This document shows positions 1 to 11,314 of a stretch of DNA of 64,000 nucleotides, piece by piece (positions within the stretch are counted from its first letter, which is position 1; every line of letters starts with the position of its first letter). Under the pieces are notes generated by a model that worked only from the letters and a program-made list of their open reading frames with translations, ran no database searches and had not been told where the DNA came from. Source of the DNA: Bugula neritina (taxonomy: Eukaryota; Bryozoa; Gymnolaemata; Cheilostomatida; Bugulidae); assembly GCA_964035545.1 (NCBI GenBank), contig OZ037773.1, positions 3,389,751 through 3,453,750 on the forward strand. Reading direction: 5' to 3'. The position numbers and the translations under genes are program-made.

Positions 1-3000
1 ACGTGTGGGCCGCCTTTCTCGAGTTGTACATCGCCACAGAGAAACCCAGCGAAGAGATCAGGGCGTGAGTATCACTTCCTATATAACACAGTGCGCTATA
101 CAATGGTTTTAGTTTTAGCTGATGTACCAGTGATATCTCTTCCACTTCTACAACATATCAAATCTGTTTCCTCATACAGTGTTCCCTCTACATCTCACGG
201 TTCCATTTCACATGATTGGACCCCCATTTTGTGGCTTATGTATGTGTGTATGTGTATGGAAAGAAAATGGCCGAATGTAACGGATCAATGAGTTAAACAT
301 GGTATTCCACTATGTCATGAATTGAGGTTTCGGGACCCGCAGCTTAGTGAGATATAGAGGGGGCATTGTATTCTTGATCTTTCTTACTCACTTCCTGCCA
401 GTGTAGACTATAGTTGTGTCATGGCCTCTGGATTACACACAGACCGTGACTGTCAGGGTGAAATATTCTAGAACGTCTACTCTTGCAGGTTGTTTGAGCG
501 AGCCATCAACACGTGTGGACTAGAGTTCAAGTCTGACAGGATCTGGGACATGTACATCGACTGGGAGGTGAAGAACAACCAGCTACTGAACATCACTCAG
601 ATATACAGACGTCTGCTCGCCATACCTACTAAAAACTACACCATACACTACGAGAAGTATGTCCTTCCACTGAGCACTACAGGATTCATGTTGACTTTTG
701 TGACAGTGGCTGTTTGCCATTATTTGTGTTGTTCTTTTTATTTTTTCATTTTAATTATATTTAGATGCGCAATTACTGGAGCTTTCTGTTTGTAAGGCAG
801 ATATTTAGAATGATTCTATAAGCAGCTCCTAGCGGGGGGGGGGGGGTGGTGACTGAGTGCAGTAGTTTGTGGTCCTTGAGTTTGAAGTTGGAGTTTGTTG
901 AAACCCTAAACCCCAAACCCCAAGCTTGGAGCTGCTCATAGCACCATTCAGATATTTAGAGTAACATTTCAGCTCAAACAGAAATCTGCTACTGGATACT
1001 ATGTTGTTATTTGTTGCGTTGCAGTGCAAAGGAACACGTAGAAAAACACGAGTTGTGGGAAATTCTCTCCCCTGAAGATATGAAAGCACTTAGGGTGAGA
1101 GCCAATGCTAGCCTCACTTCCAACACAGAAGGTGAGGGGGAGGAAGAGGGCAAGGACGCCCCTCCCGGTACTGCAGGAGACGAGGTTACAACTACCGCTG
1201 TCGATACGACAGCTGAAGATGATGTAGAGAGTGATCCACGTGAGTTAGCATTGGAACACAGGCTAGGCAGTGTTGTGTAGTTATCTAATAGAAGCACAGG
1301 CTAGGCAGAGTTGTGTAGTTATCTAATAGGAACCCAGGCTAGGCAGAGTTGTCTGTCTGGCTAGCTGCTAGCTCTCACTTCCTGTCATCTATTTAAATAA
1401 GTCATGTTGAGTGAAGGTAGACTGGCTTTCTTATTCGTTTGTCTAGTTTGGAGTAGTCTTCCCCTGGCTACTCAATCTGGGTCATTTTACTTAATTTAGT
1501 ACACACTAGAAATCTCCAGTTTTTAGCTATTTTTTCCAATTTAGCTGCTAATGACCATGGCTTTTTGCCCAAAACTAGTAAAATATGAATGGACACACCT
1601 AAATAATCAAGGTTCTGCTTAATTTTGCTTGATTTCCCATGTTTTTTTCTAATTATTCAGTCACTTTTGATTTCGGAGTTATGGTTTTTTCATAACACTT
1701 TGCAATCAAAAGTAGCTGAATAATTAGGAAAAAACCTAGCAAATCAAGCAAAATTAAGAAGAACCTTGATTATTTAGGTGTATTCATTCATATTTTACTA
1801 GTTTTGGGCAAAAGCCTTTGTTTATTAGCAACTAATTTGTGAAAAATAGCTAAAAACTGGAGATTTCCAGTGTGTACTAAAATTAATAAAATGACCCATC
1901 TCTTATGCACTCTGTAATGGTGTATTTCTAACTTGCTGTGTTCACAGAGACCATGTCGGAGGTGGTGAAAAAAGCTGCCAAGGACCTCCTACTTGCTGAC
2001 TTTGAACTCCTGGCTACACACAACGAGAAGGAGGTGAAGCTGCGTTGGGCTTTCGAGGATGCCATCAAGCGTCCGTATTTTCACAGTAAACCCCTCGGTA
2101 TGTCTCTTCTTTCACAGTATACCCCTCAGTTTCAAAAGATTTTTTATAATTATTAAGTTTATAGGACGTAAAGATATGTACCCAGCAGAATGTAGGAAAC
2201 CATAAGCATCATATAAATGTACATTTCTTTTACTTAGTTTTTTCATGGTGCTATATTGGCATTAAAACATGCCAAATGGCAGACAACACTACTATCAGTC
2301 TACAATTTTTACAATGGTGTTGGAATAAGTGAAACTTATATTGAAGGAGTTTTAAATTTATTCTGTTGTATGGTATACTCGTGTAGATAGCACACAGCTG
2401 AAGAACTGGAGGCGGTACTTAGAGTTTGAGATAGCCAATGGGGGTGAAGATAGAGCCATCTTCCTGTTTGAGAGATGTATGATAGCTTGTGCCCAGTATG
2501 AGGAGTTCTGGCTGAAGGTACTTGACACACATTACTGTGTCTTAATAACATTTCAGTTTTCTCTTACTCTATACAATCACTATATGTTACAGTAATATAT
2601 TGCTCTATGTATATATAACCACAGTTCAAGTGTATATTACAGTAATATATTTTTGGTTTAGGTGTATAATACAGTGGTATATAGCATGGCAATACATGTA
2701 AAGTCTGTTAGCTGTGCTGAACAGTGTGATATTGTGTCTTAGACTACAGTCCTTGGTGTATATTATACTGTAGCATGTATATAAAGGTATATATGTATTG
2801 CCATATGCAAAGCAAGCATATATTACTGTGGTCTCTGTATGCAACACACATACATATATTACAGTACACATACCTATATTACAGTACATACGTATATTAC
2901 AATGCACATACGTATATTACAGTACACATACCTATATTACAGTACACATACCTATATTACAGTACACATACCTATATTACAGTACACATACATATATTAC

Positions 3001-6000
3001 AGTATACATGCGTATATTACAGTACACATGCGTATATTACAGTACACATACTTATATTACAGTACACATACATATATTACAGTACACGTACCTATATTAC
3101 AGTACATACGTATATTACAATGCACATACGTATATTACAGTACACATACCTATATTACAGTACACATACCTATATTACAGTACACATACCTATATTACAG
3201 TACACATACATATATTACAGTATACATGCGTATATTACAGTACACATGCGTATATTACAGTACACATACATATATTACAGTACACATACATATATTACAG
3301 TACACAACGTATCTCGAGAGTCTTAGCCGACACACAGACGTAAGGAATGTCTACACGAGAGCCTGTCGCCAACATCTCCCATACAAAGCATCTATTCACA
3401 TCACCTGGGCCTTCTACGAGGAGCGTCAAGGTATCCCATAATTCTCGTTTACTGACAGCTTTATGAGTCATACTCAAGTTTCGTACTATTTGTAGTCGGT
3501 CGTGTAACCAACAGCTTGTCTGTACACTGCTGTTGACTGTTGAATTGTTTGTATTCCTTCATTATTTGTATTTATTGGAGTTGTCTTCTAATTGTGCAGG
3601 AAACTTTGACGAGGCCCTGGCGGTCATTTCCAACATAGAAATGCAGACTACAGACAACATGTGTGTGTTGAATCACAAGCTGAATCTACTCCGTCGTCAC
3701 GGCGATGACCTCAATGATCTCTTCACATCCTACATAGACAAGAAAGAGCTCAATGCTGACTGCGTGAAGCTTTTGACGAGCAAATATTCTCGATACCTTC
3801 TAAAGGTACCTCCACTCATTCATACTCTGTGTCACTTCGTGTCACTCTGTGTCACTTTGTGTCAGTGTCAGTAGGTGTCACTTTGTGTCACTCTGCTTCA
3901 CTCTGTGTCACTCTGCGTCACTTTGTGTCACTGTCAGTAGGTGTCACTCTTACTAGGTGTCACCTTATTTATATATAAATAGATTTCTAATAATGGTTCA
4001 AGACCAAAACTGTATTTGCTCACCGCTCGACATATTTGTTTACTTATATTTTCAAATTTCTTGTGTGTCTAGAATCTAGTTGTTTGCATGTTTAAGTTTT
4101 CTAAGTCAAACTGTATTCACTCCCTGCAAGACATGTTATTTTATTTCTATTTCTAGATAAAAGGAGATGCTGACAAGGCAGCAGAAGTATTGAAAGATGC
4201 AATCACCAAGAATCCAGTAAGTGTTAGTCTTAGAGTAGAGAACTCCTGTCTTGTTTACAAAATGGTCAAACAACTTCTCGAAGCCACTGTTATGTACATA
4301 AACACACAGACACTGCTTATGCTCTGTACTTACCATATAGAAATACTGTTTCTGAAACGTATCACCATGCATTGTACAGATGCCACATACAAATAGTATG
4401 TCCACCTTCACGCTAAGTTCACACTACTGAGTGTTTCACCTCTAGTATTTGGTATGATATATAAACCAAATAAATCTGTTATAAAAAGTAGATTTCACCT
4501 AAAAACTGTTGCTAAGTAGTAAAGCTCAAAGTCAGGTTTTAACTGGCATATAGTCTAGACTCTAGAATGAGTTGGTGAATAGATATATGTATTCAAATAA
4601 GTTTTTATGTGGTCATTACTTTTTATTTCTCACAACAATCAGTATCCATAATGCATTTACTGTTTGCTCTGCACACCACATATTATTCTATTTTTAGCTG
4701 CACGAGCCGTTCTACACTCAGCTCCTAGATGTAGAATATCAGAGACAGCCTCTCGACGAGGATAAGGTTCTCGCTGTGTTTGAACTCGTCAACGCGAGCT
4801 CTTTGTCTTCGGAGATAAAACAGAAGTTCTACTCGAGACGCTACGAGTTCATAGACGACCTTGGTTCAGATGTCACAAGGTCAGTGCATAGTTTTACTGC
4901 CGAGTGTGGTGATTGGCTATCGCATCAAGCCCGGAACTTGTGATATAATCAGTATATAATGTAAAAACTCACGCCGGTTTATAGTCACCATCCCTGTGAG
5001 AACCAGGCTAAGGGCTTATTCAGATGTGACACAGGAGCAATTATGACTGGATGCTCTTCCTAACATCACCCATGGCCTTTACTGGGGTTTGAACCCATGA
5101 CTTCGTGCTCACTAACCAAACGCTCTAACCCCTAGACTACGGCTGCTCTCTCAGTATAGACTGTGGTCCTAGTCGTATTTTAGTAAAGCTGTATACTCAG
5201 TCTTTTGCTGCATAAGAGTTGTTTGGTTGTTTCCTAGCAACAGCTCCATAATGCCAAGGTTATCTTCTACAAGTACCTAATAAGTGTGATTTGTTAATAA
5301 TTATGCAGAGTATTTATATTTATTCCATTCTATTATAACTTCACGATATTCTCCTGGTGATTCAAAACCATTCCACCAAATTAACTCAATATTTTACTCC
5401 TCGTTCACTAATTATTTTGCCATTTGAACTAAATATATGTTGTGTTTGTTACTATTTTTATCTTTCTTTAAAGTGAATACATACCAAGCAAAACCCAAAG
5501 CACACATTCCCTTTTAAATATGCTGCTGCTGCTGACATTCTGTGGCAGAGATTATTGGTTGTAATTATTATTGATTCTTTGATTTATGTTTAGAGTAGGA
5601 AGGCTGCCAAAGTTCTATAAATAGTTGTATCCAGTTGAGCTGAATGTTCTCTGAGCAGCATGTTATTAATGTGGTGTCGCCTCCGCTGTCTGTGTATGTG
5701 ACTATGTGTTGTGTTGTATAATAGTGTTTCTGTTAATTTAGGTTGTACTCCCTCTACCAGGAGCTGGAAGAAAATATGTCTGCTGCATCTAAAGATAAGA
5801 AACGAGCTCACTCTGCTACTCCCAGGTACGTTGTACTCACCTGTGTGAGGTCATACCTGGAATAGTTACCCGTGTGATATAATACCTGTATTTATGTGTA
5901 CTAGTATATCTCCATCTTCACTATTATATAGTACACTCTTCACTATTATATAGTACACTCTTCACTATTATATAGTATACTCTTCACTATTATATAGTAT

Positions 6001-6762
6001 ACTCTTCACTATTATATAGTACACTCTTCACTATTATATAGTATACTCTTCACTATTATATAGTATACTCTTCACTATTATATAGTACACTCTTCACTAT
6101 TATATAGTATACTCTTTACTATTATATAGTACACTCTTCACTATTATATAGTGTACTCTTCACTATTATATAGTATACTCTTCACTATTATATACAATAC
6201 TCTTCACTATTATATAGTATACTCTTCACTATTATATAGTATATTCTTCACTATTATATACAATACTCTTCACTATTATATAGTATACTCTTCACTATTA
6301 TATACAATACTCTTCACTATTATATAGTATACTCTTCACTATTATATAGTGTACTCTTCACTATTATATAGTATACTCTTCACTATTATATAGTATACTC
6401 TTCACTATTATATAGTATACTCTTCACTATTATATAGTATACTCTTCACTATTATATAGTATACTCTTCACTATTATATAGTATACTCTTCACTATTATA
6501 TAGTGACAAGACTGTGGATGCCAAGAAAGCCAAGACCTCGATGTATACTAACAACGGCACTGCTGCCACTGGGGCCTACTCCAGCCAATCGTATCATCAG
6601 CAGCAGGCAGCCAACTACGGCAGCAGTGGTCAGGACTGGAACTCGTACTACCAGCAGCAGGGCATGGACTACAGTCAGTACGGGGCATACGGCCAGCAAG
6701 GCTACTATCAGCAGGGCTATGGCGGGTACACAGGCTACGACTACAATACTGGCTACTATTAA
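1..6762 (+). CDS. PRPF39: PRPF39, pre-mRNA-processing factor 39 (5' truncated by window)
   Basis: U1 snRNP-associated splicing factor (Prp39 family) made of HAT helical repeats; acts in the nucleus in 5' splice site recognition. Exons seen: 3-64, 489-656, 1025-1239, 1948-2097, 2387-2517, 3301-3430, 3600-3805, 4157-4216, 4698-4879, 5742-5825, 6504-6762; all junctions are GT-AG and phases match. Diagnostic stretches are RAINTCGLEFKSDRIWDMY, KRPYFHSKPL, YEEFWLK and RACRQHLPYK, colinear with vertebrate PRPF39. An acidic linker is encoded near 1120-1235. The last exon encodes a Tyr/Gln/Gly-rich tail ending TGYDYNTGYY, similar in place and composition to the Tyr-rich human tail. The N-terminal part lies before the window. 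Introns 5 and 10 hold large minisatellites that supply the acceptor; intron 3 holds a fold-back element and intron 9 a SINE. No canonical AATAAA was found close downstream. Confidence 0.95.
231..374. repeat. dispersed repeat, copy a
   Basis: This part of PRPF39 intron 1 resembles 7955-8083. Shared words include AAAATGGCCGAAT, ATCAATGAGTT (copy b ATCAGTGAGTT), a CTTAGTGAGATA-like block and GCATTGTATT in the same order. Similarity continues weakly upstream of both copies, around the word TTGGACCC. No terminal repeats or coding potential were recognised, so the class is unknown. Confidence 0.6.
1479..1897. mobile_element. fold-back (long inverted repeat) MITE-like element in PRPF39 intron 3
   Basis: Two arms of about 200 bp are near-perfect inverted copies around a short loop near 1675-1705. 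The left end reads GGGTCATTTTA and the right end reads TAAAATGACCC. Inner matching blocks include CTCCAGTTTTTAGCTATTTT, TTTTGCCCAAAACTAGT and ACCTAAATAATCAAGGTTCT. Both ends are flanked by ATCT, a possible 4-bp target-site duplication. No open reading frame is present, so it would be non-autonomous. It lies wholly within an intron (1240-1947) and would fold into a long hairpin in the pre-mRNA. Confidence 0.85.
2844..3300 (+). repeat. 20-bp minisatellite carrying the 3' splice site (PRPF39 intron 5)
   Basis: About 23 copies of a unit close to TACACATACCTATATTACAG run directly into the exon that starts at 3301. Each unit ends in ATTACAG or a near variant, an acceptor-like sequence, and the last one is the acceptor used. 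The exon also begins TACACA, as the unit does. A higher-order duplication of about 218 bp is visible (2873 onward matches 3091 onward). The array has no stop in any plus-strand frame, which explains long repetitive reading frames here. Confidence 0.95.
3828..3962 (+). repeat. degenerate 10-bp tandem repeat in PRPF39 intron 7
   Basis: Roughly a dozen variants of TCTGTGTCAC/TTTGTGTCAC begin about 20 bases after the donor at 3806. GTCAGTAGGTGTCAC-like variants recur. The array is close to, but does not include, the 5' splice site. Confidence 0.8.
5010..5150 (-). mobile_element. tRNA-derived SINE in PRPF39 intron 9
   Basis: On the minus strand the head (about 5145 down to 5080) reads like a tRNA: GTAGTCTAGGGGTTAGAGCG resembles the D-arm/A-box region and GGGTTCAAACCCC is a B-box/T-arm. 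It is followed by a tRNA-unrelated tail with GGAAGAGCATCCAGTC, like the tails of several animal SINE families. It is inserted antisense in intron 4880-5741. No target-site duplication could be assigned. Confidence 0.7.
5911..6503 (+). repeat. 22-bp minisatellite carrying the 3' splice site (PRPF39 intron 10)
   Basis: About 27 copies of a 22-bp unit occur, each with a short pyrimidine-rich stretch CTCTTCACTATT followed by ATATAG. A few units have ATACAA instead. The final unit (AG at 6502-6503) is the functional acceptor of the last exon, which starts at 6504 and continues TGACAAGACTGTGG. Nearly every unit is therefore a candidate 3' splice site. Confidence 0.95.
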
Positions 6763-7639
6763 ACTTTAGCCTGTGATACCTATATTCCACGACAACCTCA
6801 ACATTTCTACTAACAGTGTTTCTCCTGCAATCTTATGCAACAATATAAGATCTTATGGCTATGAAAACCTTTTTAGTAAGAAATGTTGACGTTTTGTATA
6901 TAATTTGTGTATAATATCATGAGAGACAAGTTTATATTGCTGGTAAATTTAACATTGATCTTTTTCAGTCTACATTGTTATACTTATAGTTGTGCTATTC
7001 AAATATACTTGTACTCTATAATCAATATACATGGACTAGACAGCAGTTTTGTTATTAATTAATCACTTATACCCTGGTTTAAGTCAACACCAGTGTTATG
7101 TTTATGATAGACATCTTGGCATAGCCAGACACTTGGCCTATGGTCTGCTTCTTTCAGCTGAAATATTTGAAATTCTTGAGAGGTTATGCTGCTGCCCTGA
7201 AGCTGACTGAGTCTGTTGTATAAATGGAGAGAGTTCACGTTGGTGTTTACTTGATAAACACAATGTGATACTTTACCTGCTCTATTTACTCCTGCATGTT
7301 GTTGTTACTCTACCCCACTATTGATGAGGTCATCCAGGGCAGCTCCAGAATATGAAAAGTTACACGATTTTTAGCTTATATAACATGTAAGTATAAAAGA
7401 CAAGAAGGTATTCACCTCCTCATGTGAACTAGGCCTAGAATTTCTCCTGTTACGCTGAGACAGCATCTTTCTAAGATTTGTTGGGTTGATTTGACAAACC
7501 TATCTGATAACCACAGTGCAAAATGCCTTCTCACCATTATACACAACATTTCCATCTTTGGCCTTTTCCATCTCTCTTTATAAAGATATAGATGTCTACC
7601 TCAAGTATATACCTTGATATAATAAAATTCACAGTGCTG

Positions 7640-8083
7640 TGTGTTAGGAAATGCATCTAATTGCTCCCTCTGTAGCTTACGAATCCCTTTCCCCACAAAG
7701 TTTCATAGGTCATAAGAAGGGTTTGGACCCACTTTTGTTGAAATGCCATCAAGACTCGGTTGTATAAACGTGTCAATTTCAAATTTTGGGTAGCGCTGTC
7801 ATTAATAGGGAAGGTATCTCTTGTGTAACAGGTGGGTGTGAAATCTACGTTGCTTTGATAGTAATTGGACTATAAAGGTCAAATACAATGGGATATAAAT
7901 TGTCAAATTTAGATTAAATGGTCAGAAGTAATTTAATATTGCGTAGGTGTATGCACGCCTATATGTATGTGTGTAGGGCCAAAATGGCCGAATTTAAGAA
8001 TCAGTGAGTTCAATTTGGTAATCTAATTGAAGTTTACGACCTGTGGCTTAGTGAAATAGGGAGAGAGCATTGTATTTTCTATA
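7640..8083. repeat. dispersed repeat, copy b
   Basis: Longer relative of 231-374. The clearest match is 7955-8083, with TATGTATGTGTGT, AAAATGGCCGAATTTAAG, a GTGGCTTAGTGAAATAG block and GCATTGTATT. A weaker upstream match around TTGGACCC near 7724 suggests copy a is internally deleted relative to this one. Confidence 0.55.
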
Positions 8084-9286
8084 ATGACAGGTATAAGTTT
8101 AGGGTTTTTAGACATATTATTAATAAATTACACAAAGGTAGTTGTTTGTAGAGGCATCCAGTGTAAATTCCTTCAAGCTAATGTCACATTCCAATAGCAT
8201 AGCTCACAATACAGGCAATATTAATTGCGTAAACAATGAAGAAGTTGTAACCATCACTATGATGGCTACACAGAAAGCTCTTTGTTGAATGGCATCTTGA
8301 AACCAGAGCTAGTTGTTATATAACTGTACATTCTTGAAATACCTTGTTTGATGACGTCCTGACCACCAGAAATAAAATTAATTGAAAAACTACAACAATT
8401 ACTAGTAAAGAAAGAAGGTGTTCTATAGTTGAGTATTGAGGCATTTCCTAGTGTAAGAATAATATTTGCATTAAACTGGTTATCTATTGCAAGTGCTGTC
8501 TATAATGGTAGGCCACACACACAAACCCTTAACTTGGGTTATCTTAAGGTAGACAACTGTATAGGTATATATATAATTCTTTTCCTTAGAGCCAAGGCTA
8601 TGCTGCATCAACACTCCATCAGATCTATCCTTCAATTTTTAAAGCTTATACTAAATAGTTTATCTGTATCATAAAGTGTCACAGGTCTCTCAATGCTAAG
8701 GTTTCCTTTTCAACAGATGAACATTCTCAGTCCAGTTCTCTAATTAGCAATACATCATGCACTGTGTGGGCTGACTTTAAGTTGACAGGAATGCCAGGCA
8801 TGCTCCTGTAATAACTTCCTTTATTATTCAGTGACCTTCTGATATTCAGCTTTATTTCATTCCAATTCTATGTTTATGCTATGTAGCTGCTTAAAATACT
8901 TTTTGCAGATATTTAATTAGAGAATGTTGAGCTGTGTTGATTACATTACAGCGTAGTAAGTATTGGTTATGAAGTCACACCCTAATCTTTGGGGGTATGT
9001 GCGGGCTAGGTAAATTGCTGCCTATAATTCCAACAATCAGTTGCCGAAAAAGCAAGCTCAACCCCACCCTCCCTCTCTCATCTCTTGCCTTAAATCAAGA
9101 TGCCTAACATAAGTAATAAGGTAATTAATGAAACAAGCTGTCTGGTCCACATTTAAACTATTAAAGTTTGGTTATAGCATGCTGCCATAGAGGTGTTGAT
9201 CTAACTCATGTGATGGTGTCAAACCCATCAGCAGTTGGTGGCATTAAGTACATCCTGTTGTGAGCCCTTCTTTGCTATTCAACTCC

Positions 9287-9313
9287 ACCCCTCCCCCCAC
9301 CCCCCCCCCCCCC
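9287..9313 (-). repeat. poly-C tract (G-rich on minus strand)
   Basis: A run of 14 cytosines at 9300-9313 follows ACCCCTCCCCCCA. Further C runs occur near 9819-9860, 9926 and 9991. On the minus strand these are G-runs that could form quadruplexes; function is unknown. Confidence 0.8.
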
Positions 9314-11314
9314 ATGTATGCTTTCAGCATGCAGTTTTAGGCAAAGTTCATTTTGACTGAGAGGTTGATGTTTACATGTCACACCTCTATTACATATTAT
9401 ATAATTAAGCTATTGTCTCTTGCAAATTATAACAAATCCAGTAATAGTCTTACTGTAAACGCAGCCCTGAAGATTAGCTGAATTTTGCATTTGGTTCAGT
9501 TATTACTCAGTTTACAGATAAAAATTATTCCTTTACTTTATAATAATGCAAGAATGAACAGTAGCTGTTGCTACAACAAGCAATTGTTGTTTAAAATAAC
9601 ATCAGCAGTATGCTAGATGCCAAAAGTTCACCTGGCATACCTAGCACTCTAAATAATAGAGTCAGTTGTAATTGTGATTTCTGTTATCAAATAAACAAGC
9701 TATATAAGAATTGTTGATGTGGTTTTTTCCATGAAATTTGACAGGGTGTCAGCCTGGGCTTCCCATTGGTCGACTTGAGTTTGCTGTTGTTAGCCTTAGC
9801 TTAAACACAACCACTGACCCCCCCCCCCTTGCTACATTCTCTGTATCTTCCCCCCCCCCTGTTAGCACTTGATGACTCATGTGGTGGTCATCTGGATCAA
9901 TAATTCACTTTCTGTGAAATATTCAGCCCCCCCACTCTATTACTTTAGAATCTAGTCTAAATAACTTTAAAAAGTCTTGACTTAACATCCCCCCACCCTG
10001 CTACATGACAACCTTTCACAGATTCAGATGTAACTAAAACTCATTGGCTACTATTATTGCTGCTGATTTAGCTGCTGTAGTGTATACCAGCTGCAACACG
10101 TTACTGACATTACTACCTGCTAACATGTTCACTACCATGCCACACTATATTCTTTCTCCAATATATATCGAGGATAACTTTGGATAATTATTAAATCCTG
10201 CTGGAGAAAGGGGCTCAAAAATTTTACAAGAAAACCAGGGCCAAATTTAAAAAACTTGAAGTTCTACATGCATATAATATGAAACCTACGGTCTAATTTT
10301 TCTATATTTGTTTTACAACAGTTACATAATGAGTAAATGTGTTATCATAACGACTCCCTTTTGACTCATTACAATACGGTTATAGTAAGAACGCAGTTAT
10401 TCAAGGCATCATTTCATGACATCAGTGATAATAAAAATTAAAGCAAAGTATTTCTTAATACAAGGCTGCGTCCTGTATATTTTATAAGGCATGAGTATAA
10501 AATTAAACTGAGAATTCTTAAAATAATACAGCTGGTCTATTGTAAGAATGAAATAAACTGCCTAGGCTGGTAACCGATTCAATAAAAATACAAGTCATGA
10601 GACATACTGTAATTCCTCAACTGTACCACATAGTTTTTGCAGCTGAGTCAGATACAGTTATGCTAGCTTGTACCAGTGAGTAGATGTTTAGTCCTCAATG
10701 AGATGCATGTTGTTGGTAATAAATTTTAAGCAGTCTGAAGTTGGTGAAAATAAAAACAATAATTCTTTTATTTAGTCGCTTGCATGTAGATGTGTTTTGA
10801 GTTAGGAATTTGGTGCTGCCAAACTTATTGGTAACCAGGCAGTATTGTTATTATACTTCTGTTATTATATAACTTACTGAATTTTATTGAAATATTTTAA
10901 AATCTAATAAATCACTAAACTTGTACAACTATGCTGTTGACATTTTATACAAAACCATTTTAACTAAGCTTTTCATTTTTATTGCAAGTTGAAACAGCTG
11001 CTATCATTTGGAGAACTACAGTAACACTAGTTTAGCACCTTATTGGTTCTTAACCAAGGCTACCATAATTAGTCAGGGACTAAGTACTCTGCCCTCTAGT
11101 CGTATGAAGAATTAGGCTAAGTAGTGAAGAATTTGGTATATAAAGCGCTGTACAAACTGAATAACAAGAAAAGCAATTAGTGCACTGAGCTAGAAGCTAG
11201 TGAAACAAACTTCTTGAAAAAGTTACATAAAGTATTTTACAGAAACTAGAATTAACGATCCTATAGTGAACTTAACATTAGCACTTATATTCCTGTGATA
11301 GTAAAACAAAAGAA

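Larger units (their letters stand above)
6763..11314. other. intergenic region without recognisable genes
   Basis: PRPF39 3' UTR and intergenic DNA. No coding exon, tRNA or rRNA was recognised on either strand; short open frames such as 8429-8674 have no family features. It contains the second copy of the dispersed repeat and several C-rich tracts. Confidence 0.6.

Noticed and set aside
2775-3441. Overlapping open frames of 181-200 codons rich in Tyr/Thr/Ile
   Set aside because: They are translations of the 20-bp minisatellite, which lacks stops in all forward frames. Only the part after 3301 is a real exon, of PRPF39.
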